DNA of 64,000 nt from contig NZ_CP159508.1 in assembly GCF_051131155.1 (NCBI RefSeq), positions 1,054,001-1,118,000 on the forward strand, given 5' to 3'. The stretch comes from Pseudanabaena minima (GTDB lineage Bacteria > Cyanobacteriota > Cyanobacteriia > Pseudanabaenales > Pseudanabaenaceae). The position numbers and the translations under genes are program-made. Positions 50,573 to 58,345 of the stretch are shown one piece after another. The notes under the pieces are model-generated. The model did no database searches and was not told where the DNA came from. It worked only from the letters and a program-made list of their open reading frames with translations. Position 1 is the first letter of the stretch, and each line of letters begins with the position of its first letter.

Positions 50573-51325
50573 ATGCGCTTGTCTATAATTTTGCCTTGTC
50601 TTAATGAAATTCGGCATGGGTATTTAGACCGAATTCTCAAAAACTTAGCTGATCAATTGGTTCCTAAAAATTGTGAAAAAGAAATTATTGCTGTGGCTAG
50701 CGCCAGTGATGATGGGACTGAGCTAGTTTTGGAATCCTATGCAACCCGATCGCCTGAAATCCAAGTTGTGCGATCGCTTGCCAACAATCGCGCCCAAAGG
50801 CTAAATGATGGGATTGCTGCCAGTACAGGCGACATAATTTTGCTACACCATCCTGCAACACTTTTGCCTGAAGGTATTGCCTTGCAACTAATTGAGCAGA
50901 GTTTAGGATCTGGCGGTGATTGGGGAGGATTTTGTCATAGTTTTGATTCTGCACATTGGTTATTGGACTTTACGTCTTGGTATTCTAATAATGTACGTCT
51001 TAGACAAAAAGGCATCGTCTATCTTGATCACTGTCCGTTTATAAAGCGCCAAGTTTTAGCTGAAATTGGACATGTGCCCGATCTCGATATTTTTGAGGAC
51101 ACTGTGTTAAGCGATCGCCTATGTCAATTCTCAAAGCCAGTGCTAGCCCAAGGCAAGGTAATTACCTCCGCAAGGCGGTTTCATCAGAGGGGAATATATC
51201 GTCATGCAATGCTTAATCAATTGTTAAAAATTTGCTATCACTTCAACATTGATCCAAGTTGGCTCAATCGTTTGTATGAACAAAAGGCTAGTATTAACGT
51301 CAAGTATGATGAGCAAGTCAAATAA
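50573..51325 (+). CDS. Family 2 glycosyltransferase
   Basis: 250 aa. GT-A opening (RLSIILPCLNEIRHGYLDRIL), VASASDDGTELV and the segment ANNRAQRLNDGIAASTGDII, then DLDIFEDTVLSDRL and RRFHQRGIYRHAMLNQLLKI. It resembles the TIGR04283-type transferases, but where those have a HAD-T-x-LP metal motif this reads HHPATLLP, so the DxD-like Asp is missing. The acceptor is unknown. A MITE-like end lies directly before the start codon. Confidence 0.85.
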   Translation: MRLSIILPCLNEIRHGYLDRILKNLADQLVPKNCEKEIIAVASASDDGTELVLESYATRSPEIQVVRSLANNRAQRLNDGIAASTGDIILLHHPATLLPEGIALQLIEQSLGSGGDWGGFCHSFDSAHWLLDFTSWYSNNVRLRQKGIVYLDHCPFIKRQVLAEIGHVPDLDIFEDTVLSDRLCQFSKPVLAQGKVITSARRFHQRGIYRHAMLNQLLKICYHFNIDPSWLNRLYEQKASINVKYDEQVK

Positions 51326-51374
51326 AACCCGAATATTAAATGAGCGTAAATTACTCATTTAATATTCGGGTTTT
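51324..51374 (+). terminator. Terminator of the glycosyltransferase gene
   Basis: AAAACCCGAATATTAAATGA (51324-51343 plus G) pairs exactly with 51354-51374 around a 9-base loop and ends in TTTT. It begins at the stop codon. Confidence 0.82.
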
Positions 51375-51418
51375 GGATTGTTGATTAGCAAAGACTATTT
51401 AATGAGGAGTTTTTAAGG

Positions 51419-52678
51419 GTGATTGGTTCCCATAGTTTCGGCAAAAGTAAATATGACCAATTAAGCAAGACCAAGCGATTTCCAAAGCAAAAGTCTTGGA
51501 CAGCGACCCTATATCGGGGTGGGGATATCTTATTTGCAACTTGGGTCGGGCTGATCTGTGCCGTGCCACCTTGCTATATGCAAACCCATTTTCAAAGCCC
51601 TGCCGAAGCAGCCGAACTAAAACTTGCTCAAGCTATAGTACCGATTGCCCCCAGAGCGGTTAATCCGCTTACCCTTGATATTACTGACGATCTCTTAGAA
51701 AGCGATCGCCCTAATCTCTTGCAGGCGATTGATCATAGTATTCAATATATTCGCACTCCATCGGCTGCTAAACGCTATCCTGTGGCAGGCATTAGTCAAG
51801 AGTTGATGGAGCGAAGCTTGGTTAGGTTTCGTCGGCTTGTGCAGGTATCTCGCACTGCCAAAGATTTACAGCAAGCAGTAAATCGCGAATTTGTTCTCTA
51901 TCAGTCAGTTGGAAATGATGGTAAAGGTGCCGTCCAGTTTACAGGCTATTACGAAGCAGTATATAAGGCAAGCCGTACTCGCACCGATAAATTTAAATAT
52001 CCGCTCTATCGACTACCACCTGACTTTGATCGGTGGCAATCGCCCCATCCCACCCGTGCCATGCTCGAAGGTAGTAAGCGGTTAGCAGGATTGGAAATCG
52101 CATGGTTAAGCGATCGCTTCCAAGCGTTCTTAGTGCATGTGCAAGGTTCCGCAAGATTTGAACTACCTGATGGCAACTTATTGACCGTTGGCTATGCAGG
52201 TAAAACCGATCAGCCCTATCGCTCAGTTGGGGCTGAGCTAGTTCGTGATGGCAAGATGCGTCTCGAGGATGTGACTTTACAAACCTTGATCGAATATTTT
52301 CAAAAAAATCCCCAAGATTTAGTCATGTATCTAAATCGTAACCCTAGCTTTGTCTTTTTCCGCGAAACCAATGGTAAGCCCGCAACTGGCAGTCTAGGAG
52401 TACCAGTCATTGCAGAGCGCTCAATTGCCACCGACAAAAAAATCTTCCCCTCTGGCGGTATTGCACTGATCCGTACTGAAATTCCCTTTGAAAATCCCAC
52501 CACAGGTAAACTCGAACTTCGCCAAGTGCAGCGTTTTGCCCTTGATCAAGATACTGGTGGTGCAATTCGTGGGGCAGGTCGTGTGGATATTTTTATGGGT
52601 ACAGGCGATCAGGCTAAACAACGAGCTGGGCTAATCAAAGGTGATGGCGAATTATATTATCTTGTATTAAAGAAATAA
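51419..52678 (+). CDS. mltA: Membrane-bound lytic murein transglycosylase A
   Basis: 419 aa from GTG 51419; GAGGAG sits 10 bases upstream and supports this start. The basic N-terminus and the hydrophobic segment LFATWVGLICAVPPCYM form an uncleaved or late-cleaved signal. The MltA domain (VQFTGYYEAVYKASRTR, RLPPDF, YAGKTDQPYRSVG) is followed by the 3D (barwin-like) domain with ALDQDTGGAIRGAGRVDIF, carrying the catalytic Asp. It cleaves peptidoglycan with anhydromuramyl formation. Single gene. Confidence 0.93.
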   Translation: MIGSHSFGKSKYDQLSKTKRFPKQKSWTATLYRGGDILFATWVGLICAVPPCYMQTHFQSPAEAAELKLAQAIVPIAPRAVNPLTLDITDDLLESDRPNLLQAIDHSIQYIRTPSAAKRYPVAGISQELMERSLVRFRRLVQVSRTAKDLQQAVNREFVLYQSVGNDGKGAVQFTGYYEAVYKASRTRTDKFKYPLYRLPPDFDRWQSPHPTRAMLEGSKRLAGLEIAWLSDRFQAFLVHVQGSARFELPDGNLLTVGYAGKTDQPYRSVGAELVRDGKMRLEDVTLQTLIEYFQKNPQDLVMYLNRNPSFVFFRETNGKPATGSLGVPVIAERSIATDKKIFPSGGIALIRTEIPFENPTTGKLELRQVQRFALDQDTGGAIRGAGRVDIFMGTGDQAKQRAGLIKGDGELYYLVLKK

Positions 52679-52995
52679 ATCATTCCATCACAAGCGATCG
52701 GAGGATCAAATTCTTTTTTATTAGAGAATATACTCACACCGCAAAATGGTGTGGCATGTATCCTCTCATAGCAATTCATGAAAGGGTCGCCACACTATAG
52801 CCATTTGTGGTGTGCTTCGCACGCCGCAAATGGCAGACAATAGCAACTTATTGTTCGCTTTCGTCGAACTGACGGTAAAAACACAACATGGCTTATCTAT
52901 TTTGTGTTTTGGGACTAGTTAAATGAAAAAAAAATTCAAGAAGGGTTCCGTGCCGTATTTCTTGAAAATATTGCCTGTGATAGTTGGAGAAGTTT
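52679..52995. other. 317-bp intergenic region with repeat fragments
   Basis: No gene. It holds a truncated double-hairpin MITE (52796-52877), which is followed by AAAACACAACATGG and TTTTGTGTTTTG (about 52878-52912), an arm related to the 101-bp MITE family. A small hairpin ACACCGCAAAATGGTGT lies at about 52738-52754. Confidence 0.6.
52796..52877. mobile_element. Double-hairpin MITE, copy 2 (degenerate)
   Basis: TATAGCCATTTGTGGTGTGC, then TTCGCACGCCGCAAATGGC, a changed second arm, and the end CGCTTTCGTCGAACTGACG match the element at 47404-47523. The left terminus is missing or too diverged to recognise. Confidence 0.6.
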
Positions 52996-53256
52996 ATGCC
53001 ACAAGTCAATCCTTTTACGATCAGAATGCAAGTTGCAAGGATGTTTGAGCAAGGTCAATCATTATTTGCAGAACTCAAAGTCCAAGACTGGCTCAAAGAG
53101 CGCAATCATAATCCTAAGGATTATGTAATTTGCTTCCATCAAAAAATGGCTCCCGTCGGCTCTAATTCGTCAGTGATAATAGAGATAGAACTCAAGCGTA
53201 AAGATGGTCAGCCAGTTGATGAATGGTTATTACAGGAAATTAATCGCCAAAGCTAA
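52996..53256 (+). CDS. Small protein of unknown function
   Basis: 86 aa from ATG 52996 (MPQVNPFTIRMQVARMF); a 4-residue extension to 52984 starts at a non-ATG codon. Helical start (ARMFEQGQSLFAELKVQDWL), then a beta stretch ending VIIEIELKRKDGQPVDEWLL. Soluble. Family not recognised. Confidence 0.6.
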   Translation: MPQVNPFTIRMQVARMFEQGQSLFAELKVQDWLKERNHNPKDYVICFHQKMAPVGSNSSVIIEIELKRKDGQPVDEWLLQEINRQS

Positions 53257-53304
53257 AGACTTAATCTGCACAAAATCTAGTTGAAAAGCTTCTGGCAAGG
53301 AGAT

Positions 53305-53859
53305 TTAAAGAAAAACGTCATCTAAAGATGTGCGAACAAAAAACATGCAACCTGCGATCGCATAGGGTGAATGCATAGAACCAGCCGCCGAATAAATATG
53401 ATCACCAGCCTTGTAGGTAATGCCGCGATCGATTAACTCGCCTTCGATCATAAAAATTTCTTCCCCAATAGCATGATGATGTAGTGGATAAGAAACATCT
53501 ACTTCTGCACGAATTAAAGCAGATATTTCTCGTTGATCACGATCAACATTTATTACAGCCATCACTAAACCTTGGACAGGATGCTTCCGCCATTTGAGTT
53601 CTGTTGATCGCTTTGACATAATATCTAAAACTTCAGCTTCTATCTGAATACGCTTGAGTAACCTCTGTTTGAGATTGACAGGCACTGTCAGAGATGGCTG
53701 AGCATAAGCAAGAGTTGCGGCAACGTCCTGTAGCGATCGCAATTCTTGCTCTATTGCAGGTGATGTGGCGGCGAGTTCCTCTATAAATTGCATTTCTTGA
53801 GGGGTGCTCGCTGTAAGTGCAGTTAGTGCTAATAGGTCATTGATGTCTTCTTGGTTCAT
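53305..53859 (-). CDS. ChrR-like cupin anti-sigma factor
   Basis: 184 aa. The N-terminal helical anti-sigma part (residues about 1-95) is followed by a cupin: YPLHHHAIGEEIFMIEGELIDRG has the His cluster and Glu that bind metal in ChrR proteins (LHHHAIGEE). ChrR anti-sigma factors in Rhodobacter release their sigma factor on singlet oxygen. The gene follows the ECF sigma gene on the same strand with about 110 bp between. The Zn-binding H/C set in the N-terminal domain is not evident. Confidence 0.8.
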   Translation of the reverse strand: MNQEDINDLLALTALTASTPQEMQFIEELAATSPAIEQELRSLQDVAATLAYAQPSLTVPVNLKQRLLKRIQIEAEVLDIMSKRSTELKWRKHPVQGLVMAVINVDRDQREISALIRAEVDVSYPLHHHAIGEEIFMIEGELIDRGITYKAGDHIYSAAGSMHSPYAIAGCMFFVRTSLDDVFL

Positions 53860-53969
53860 GCAGTTTAGTTCCCCATTCTCAAGCTTTTAGTTTTTTGAAT
53901 TTTCTTAATTTGCTGTTTAGCTTTATATTGCTTTGCATTATGGCTGTTCTTGATTTTTGTTAGCGTTCC

Positions 53970-54572
53970 CTAAAAACTAAACCATTCATCACCAATCATT
54001 TCTCGTAACTTTTTTAGTCCTAGACGAATGCGAGTTTTTACAGTACCAAGGGAAATACCTGTCTTTGCTGCAATTTCACTATGACTAAGCCCTGAAAAAT
54101 AGGCAAGTTCCAATGCTAGACGTTGTTCAGCAGGAAGATTGTCGAGACAAGATTTAATGTAAATACTTCTCTCTTGGATCATCGCATCATTTTCAGGACT
54201 GTCTGTCTGCCAATGCATTGTCAATGCATCTTCAGAAGCGTTGACAACTTTATCCAACCTTGCCTGATTGCGTAAGCGATCTAAAGCGCGGCTACGGGTC
54301 AGCATAAATAACCATGTATCTACTCTCGCCTTTTGAGGATTGTAGTTTTTGGCAATTTTCCATACTTGAGTGAATACGTCTAAAACTATCTCTTCGGATT
54401 CCTCTGAAGATTTAAGAATGCGATAGGCGATCGCATAAATGACCCTAGAATAGCGATCATAAAGTAGTGATAGTGACGCTTGATCGCCATTAGCAATTTG
54501 ATGAATAAGTGCAACTTCATCAAGTCTACTTTCATAATCAATTTTCAAAACTTGGCGATCGCATGAATCCAA
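53970..54572 (-). CDS. ECF-type RNA polymerase sigma factor
   Basis: 200 aa with a TTG start at 54572; no ATG lies near. Region 2 (LYDRYSRVIYAIAYRILKSS, DVFTQVW, LFMLTRSRALDRLR) and region 4 (NLPAEQRLALELAYFSGLSH, GTVKTRIRLGLKKLRE) form the usual two-domain ECF. Together with the cupin anti-sigma gene it suggests an oxidative or singlet-oxygen response. It diverges from the ferritin-like gene at 54709, a likely target. Confidence 0.94.
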   Translation of the reverse strand: MDSCDRQVLKIDYESRLDEVALIHQIANGDQASLSLLYDRYSRVIYAIAYRILKSSEESEEIVLDVFTQVWKIAKNYNPQKARVDTWLFMLTRSRALDRLRNQARLDKVVNASEDALTMHWQTDSPENDAMIQERSIYIKSCLDNLPAEQRLALELAYFSGLSHSEIAAKTGISLGTVKTRIRLGLKKLREMIGDEWFSF

Positions 54573-54708
54573 TGCTAGATCCTCTCCGTATTCTTATACA
54601 AATCAGCGAACACTAAAATTTCTAGCTTTAGTTCAATTAGAAACTATTTATCGCGATCGCTGATTCAACGCAACTGACCTTCAACTATATAACATCACAA
54701 TAAAAACC
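54573..54708. promoter_or_regulatory. Divergent promoter region of sigma factor and ferritin-like gene
   Basis: The 136 bp between the two divergent starts should hold both promoters. It includes a HIP1 site (CGATCGC at about 54655) and AT-rich stretches. I cannot pick -35/-10 boxes with confidence. Shared control by the ECF sigma is inferred from the layout only. Confidence 0.4.
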
Positions 54709-55359
54709 ATGTCTAGACCAGAACAATCTTCAGGTTCAGCTTCGCGCCGACAATTAATCAAAGTTGGTTTGTTTGGGGCGATGGGTATTGCGAGTGCAGC
54801 AGCAGTTCCAGAAGTTATGGCGAAGATGCCAAACAAGAAAGATGTCATGAGCGACATCAAAGTTTTGAATAATGCCTTGTTTTATGAGCATCAAGCAATT
54901 TGGGCCTATGGGTTTGCCGCAGGTAAACTTACCAATAGTAATGTGGGTAAAGCAGTTTTAGCGATCGCCTTAGCCAACCAAGCTGATCATAAAGCTCATC
55001 GAGACTTGCTTACTAGTGTGGTTAAGCAGCTAGGTGGTGTGCCTGTGATGGCAAAGACTGAATATCTCAAAACCGTTACCCCTTATATCGAAAAAGGTGA
55101 GGGGAATTTGGACTCTGATGTGAATATTGCTAAGCTTGCCCTTGCCTTGGAAGTAGATGCGGCGATCGCCTATGGACTGGAAGTTGCAACCCTCAAAAAT
55201 CCTGATCTCATTACCGCAGGTGCAAGTATTGGCTCCACTGAAGCGTCCCATGCAACCGTAATTCGGGCTGCATTTCAATCCTTGGGCGTAAGTCTCAATG
55301 TAGTACCTGCACCTTTTGTCAGTAAAGATACCCGTGATGCTTGGATTATCAAAGTGTAA
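54709..55359 (+). CDS. Tat-exported ferritin-like protein
   Basis: 216 aa. The N-terminus SRRQLIKVGLFGAMGIASAA has a twin-arginine motif followed by a hydrophobic segment. The mature part is a four-helix bundle with carboxylate/His ligands: NNALFYEHQAIWAYGFAAGK, LANQADHKAHRDLL, ALEVDAAIAYGLEV and STEASHATVIRAAF. This matches ferritin-like (DUF4439-type) proteins thought to bind metal or detoxify oxidants in the periplasm. It diverges from the ECF sigma gene and is probably its target. Confidence 0.85.
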   Translation: MSRPEQSSGSASRRQLIKVGLFGAMGIASAAAVPEVMAKMPNKKDVMSDIKVLNNALFYEHQAIWAYGFAAGKLTNSNVGKAVLAIALANQADHKAHRDLLTSVVKQLGGVPVMAKTEYLKTVTPYIEKGEGNLDSDVNIAKLALALEVDAAIAYGLEVATLKNPDLITAGASIGSTEASHATVIRAAFQSLGVSLNVVPAPFVSKDTRDAWIIKV

Positions 55360-55361
55360 AT

Positions 55362-55402
55362 AATTGAAAAAAAGCCTTGCAAAGCAAGGCTTTTTTTCAA
55401 TT
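55362..55402 (+). terminator. Terminator of the ferritin-like gene
   Basis: AATTGAAAAAAAGCCTTGC (55362-55380) pairs exactly with 55384-55402 around AAA; the 3' arm contains TTTTTTT. Begins two bases after the stop. Confidence 0.85.
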
Positions 55403-55426
55403 GTGCGGTTTTCTCTGGAGTGAAAC

Positions 55427-56650
55427 ATGAATGTTACAACTAACGCTCACATCAATTCCCCAACCAAAATTATTTGGCGACAAGTTTGGGGGCTAGCCGC
55501 GTTATTAGCAGCAATTACCTTCAGTTGGATTGCCTATGGATTTTATCAGCCCAAAATTTTGGCAAGGATTGGATTTGTTGATTTAGCTCTATGGTTAGGC
55601 ATTTTTCAGGGTTTACTTGGCGCGATTGTTGAACCAGTTGTAGGCTGGTTTTCTGATCGTGTTCTGAGACGTTTTGGAAGCCGATTACCTCTAATTGTTG
55701 TGGGCGTGACTTTAGCAGGACTAATTTTTGTGATTGTTTCGTGGCTAGTTGAAACGCAACTCTCAGAGGGAATGCGCTGGATCGTGCCTGTGCTAATGAC
55801 AGTTTGGGTGATTGCGATGATTATCTTTCGCGGTCCTGCGATCGCTTTGTTACAGGGATTTGCGCCAACTAATCAATTACCTAAAGCCAATGCTGTTTTG
55901 GCTCTTGTCTTGGCTATTACTAGTGCAACTAGCCCGATTTTAGGATTGCTCCTCAAACAGATTGGTGCATCCATGACTTTTATCTTGGGAGCGATCGCTC
56001 TATTAATGGGTTCAGTACTTCTGTGGTCATCAAGCCCTCGCCACCTAGTCACAGCCACAAGTCCAGAAGTCTCTACTCCAAAAGCAATTACAAAATCTGT
56101 GGTTATGTATGCTTTACCTTTTGTGGTTGGACTAGGTTCTGGGTTAGAGATTAATTTGCTACTCCATGTCTTACCCCATAGTCTTTTTCAGGCAATTGGC
56201 AATCTTTCCGTTGAATATGTCCAATCGGGAATTCTATTAGTTGCTGGGCTGTCTACATTACCTTTGCGATCGCTATTTCGCAGACAAAAAGTAATATGGG
56301 GAATGGGACTAGGATTAGCGGCGATCGCTAGTTGTCTTACGCTAATATTACTGAGCCAAAATGGTATTTATTTAATAGCGATTGGAGCGATCGCCTCCGT
56401 TGCTCTTGGTTTAGTCTTGACTAATACGATTCCCCTTGCGCTATCTATGGTTGATCCTAGTCAGGCAGGATTCGGAACAGGACTATATTTTGGTGGTAGT
56501 GGTATGGCAACCGCTCTATTTGCAGGTTTAGTTGTAACTCAAGGAGAAATTCTTCCCCTCTATGGAGCTATGCTAAGCATATTTGCTTTGGTGATCTCTG
56601 TACTCTGTTTGAATAATACCAAATCACAAAATGGCGTAGCCATTTTGTGA
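55427..56650 (+). CDS. MFS-type membrane transporter
   Basis: 407 aa with about twelve hydrophobic segments. GPH/SLC45-like marks are VEPVVGWFSDRVLRRFGSR between TM2 and TM3 and IIFRGPAIALLQGF. The substrate is unknown. The last residues (TKSQNGVAIL) and the stop are encoded by the left half of a 101-bp MITE, so the natural C-terminus has been replaced or extended. A terminator precedes the gene, so it has its own promoter. Confidence 0.85.
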   Translation: MNVTTNAHINSPTKIIWRQVWGLAALLAAITFSWIAYGFYQPKILARIGFVDLALWLGIFQGLLGAIVEPVVGWFSDRVLRRFGSRLPLIVVGVTLAGLIFVIVSWLVETQLSEGMRWIVPVLMTVWVIAMIIFRGPAIALLQGFAPTNQLPKANAVLALVLAITSATSPILGLLLKQIGASMTFILGAIALLMGSVLLWSSSPRHLVTATSPEVSTPKAITKSVVMYALPFVVGLGSGLEINLLLHVLPHSLFQAIGNLSVEYVQSGILLVAGLSTLPLRSLFRRQKVIWGMGLGLAAIASCLTLILLSQNGIYLIAIGAIASVALGLVLTNTIPLALSMVDPSQAGFGTGLYFGGSGMATALFAGLVVTQGEILPLYGAMLSIFALVISVLCLNNTKSQNGVAIL

Positions 56651-56717
56651 TTTTAAAACCCTTACTGGGTTTGGTTTTTAATTCCCGAAAGTGTAGCCAC
56701 ACTTTCGGGAATTGGTA
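56617..56717 (+). mobile_element. 101-bp MITE, copy 1 (overlaps gene end)
   Basis: It begins TACCAAATCACAAAATGGC and ends GGAATTGGTA. Two hairpins: CACAAAATGGC/GCCATTTTGTG and ATTCCCGAAAGTGT/ACACTTTCGGGAAT. A copy of the same length, in reverse orientation, lies at 63138-63238. The outer bases TACCAAATCACAAAA equal those of the IS630 element ending 40 bp away. Confidence 0.82.
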
Positions 56718-56764
56718 TAAGTTCGCACATAGTCACTAAGTAGTCAAGCATAAGTAATACCAAA

Positions 56765-57334
56765 TCACAAAAGAGAGGCAACAGATAGAGCATCCAGTAT
56801 GGAATCTCTACCGACAAGAGAAGCAATTACAGATTTAGTCATTTCGGAGAGACGATTCTTGACCAAAAGCCGCAACTCATCCATATTTTTGGGTAAAGAA
56901 AATCTCAACCCTTGCTTCAAATGTAGCCAAACCCGCTCAATTGGGTTTAATTCTGGAGAATGAGCAGGCTGAAATATCAAAATGATATTGTGAGGTAATC
57001 GTAAACGCTTAGCCCGATGACAACCAGCCTGATCAACTTGCAAGATAATTATGCTGTCTGCAAATTTCTCTGATACAAGGTCTAGAAATATTTGAAAACA
57101 GTCAGTGTTGAGATGACTAAATTCATAGAAAAAGCTTTCTCCCGTCGCAGGTTCGACGATGCCGTATAACCATGTAGCCTGAAACTGCCACTGGACTTTT
57201 GCCTTGGGTTTGACCCCACGAGCCGTTATTTTACGACCACTGATGGTTTTCAAACCAATCCTTGTTTCGTCTTGACAAAAGAATCGGACTTTTCCCGTTA
57301 ATCCCAACACGGTCACGGCATACCATGCCACCAT
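56765..57334 (-). pseudogene. IS630 transposase, catalytic half
   Basis: 189 aa from the first ATG after the stop; the same frame is open from just after the TAA (KKLSDNLAMVAWYAV). It contains the DDE_3 pattern: FFCQDETRIGL (D), ILQVDQAGCHRAK (D) and HSPELNPIERVWLHLKQ (E). The catalytic residues are intact, but without the DNA-binding half the protein should not transpose on its own. Readthrough of the TAA or reinitiation would be needed. Confidence 0.85.
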
Positions 57335-57358
57335 GGCTAGGTTATCCGAGAGTTTTTT

Positions 57359-57838
57359 TTATATATTCTCGCGTTGCCCTTGGTTTTGACTGGCGCTATA
57401 GGGACGGGCTACCTTTGGTTTTGCCTTCATTCGGTAATGCACCAAGTCATGCACATTTTTATAGGTACTTTCGATTCCTAGTTTTTCCTGTAGCCATTGT
57501 CGTATCTCTCCGTAGCTATTAAATCCTTTTTCCTGTTGCAGTTGTTTGTCCAGTGCTTTTTGCGCCCAATCTGGGATTTTGGGTATTCTGCCTACTCTTG
57601 GTTTATGGCTTAGTATTCCTGCTATTCCTCCCTCTCGATATCCTCTGATCCACTCTTGCACTGTGCTACGGTTTCTCCCGATTAGTTGAGCGGCGGCTTG
57701 CACTGTGCCAGCTTGCTTGCTTTTCAGTAAGTACAATACTTGCACTCGTTCTTTATCTGAGCCTGTTTTCTGCCGCCCTAGCATCTCTTTTAGCTCTTCT
57801 TCGCTTTCACTTATTTCTAATCTATATACCCCTGCCAT
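57359..57838 (-). pseudogene. IS630 transposase, DNA-binding half
   Basis: 159 aa. N-terminal HTH (VQAAAQLIGRNRSTVQEWIR) followed by the second winged part (FNSYGEIRQWLQEKLGIEST) and the linker ending GQRENI. A TAA then stops the frame; it is directly followed by the rest of an A-run (A8 tract) and by the catalytic half in the same frame. Confidence 0.85.
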
Positions 57839-57908
57839 TTTGTTATCCTCTTTCTCCTTTTTCTCTTATATCATCTGTTGCCTCTTCTTTGTGTTTTGGT
57901 ATAAACTT

Positions 57909-57963
57909 AAAACCCATATTCCTGTGCCGCCCACGTAGCGGGCGGCACAGGAATATGGGTTTT
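57909..57963 (-). terminator. Gas vesicle operon terminator, 24-bp hairpin
   Basis: 57909-57932 (AAAACCCATATTCCTGTGCC plus GCCC) pairs exactly with 57940-57963. On the minus strand it lies 50 bp beyond the gvpJ stop and its 3' arm ends in TTTT. It also abuts the IS630 element. Confidence 0.75.
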
Positions 57964-58012
57964 GTTTATAACTATGCCGAGATGCTTAGAAGCTTAGCTT
58001 TCTTTAGTGTTT

Positions 58013-58345
58013 TTAGTTGTTGCCTTCTAACTGCTTCACTGCGGCTAGTTCTCTTTCTAAGAGATTGACTCGTTCTAGCAATTGTTGATTAGATGCAAGT
58101 AGCTCTTGAGTTCTTGAAGACAAATAGGGATCTGACTCCCACCAGTTAATGCCAATCTCTTTTGCTTTATCAACGGAAGCAACTAACAAACGAATCCTGA
58201 TGCTCAGCAATTCCACACTGCCTACGGACACTGTGATATCACCAGCAATGACGATTCCCTTGTCTAATACTCTTTCTAGAATATCCGCAAGGGAAGAGCC
58301 AGTTGTGCTGGTTTTAATTGCTTGAGGTTTCAGCGCTTGAGACAT
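58013..58345 (-). CDS. gvpJ: Gas vesicle protein GvpJ
   Basis: 110 aa. A GvpA-type core (SSLADILERVLDKGIVIAGD, GSVELLSIRIRLLVASVDKA) with the extra region KAKEIGINWWESDPYLSS that marks GvpJ, and a C-terminal coiled coil (LLASNQQLLERVNLLERE). GvpJ is a minor component needed for shell formation. Its start overlaps the gvpN stop (TAATG), so translation is coupled. Confidence 0.92.
   Translation of the reverse strand: MSQALKPQAIKTSTTGSSLADILERVLDKGIVIAGDITVSVGSVELLSIRIRLLVASVDKAKEIGINWWESDPYLSSRTQELLASNQQLLERVNLLERELAAVKQLEGNN

Larger units (their letters stand above)
56760..57899 (-). mobile_element. IS630-family element with split transposase
   Basis: 1140 bp between TA dinucleotides (56758-56759 and 57900-57901). 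The ends at 56760-56786 and 57873-57899 are inverted repeats with 24 of 27 positions matching by my count, starting CCAAA. The transposase is one frame interrupted by a single TAA. Terminal bases match those of the 101-bp MITEs. Confidence 0.87.
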
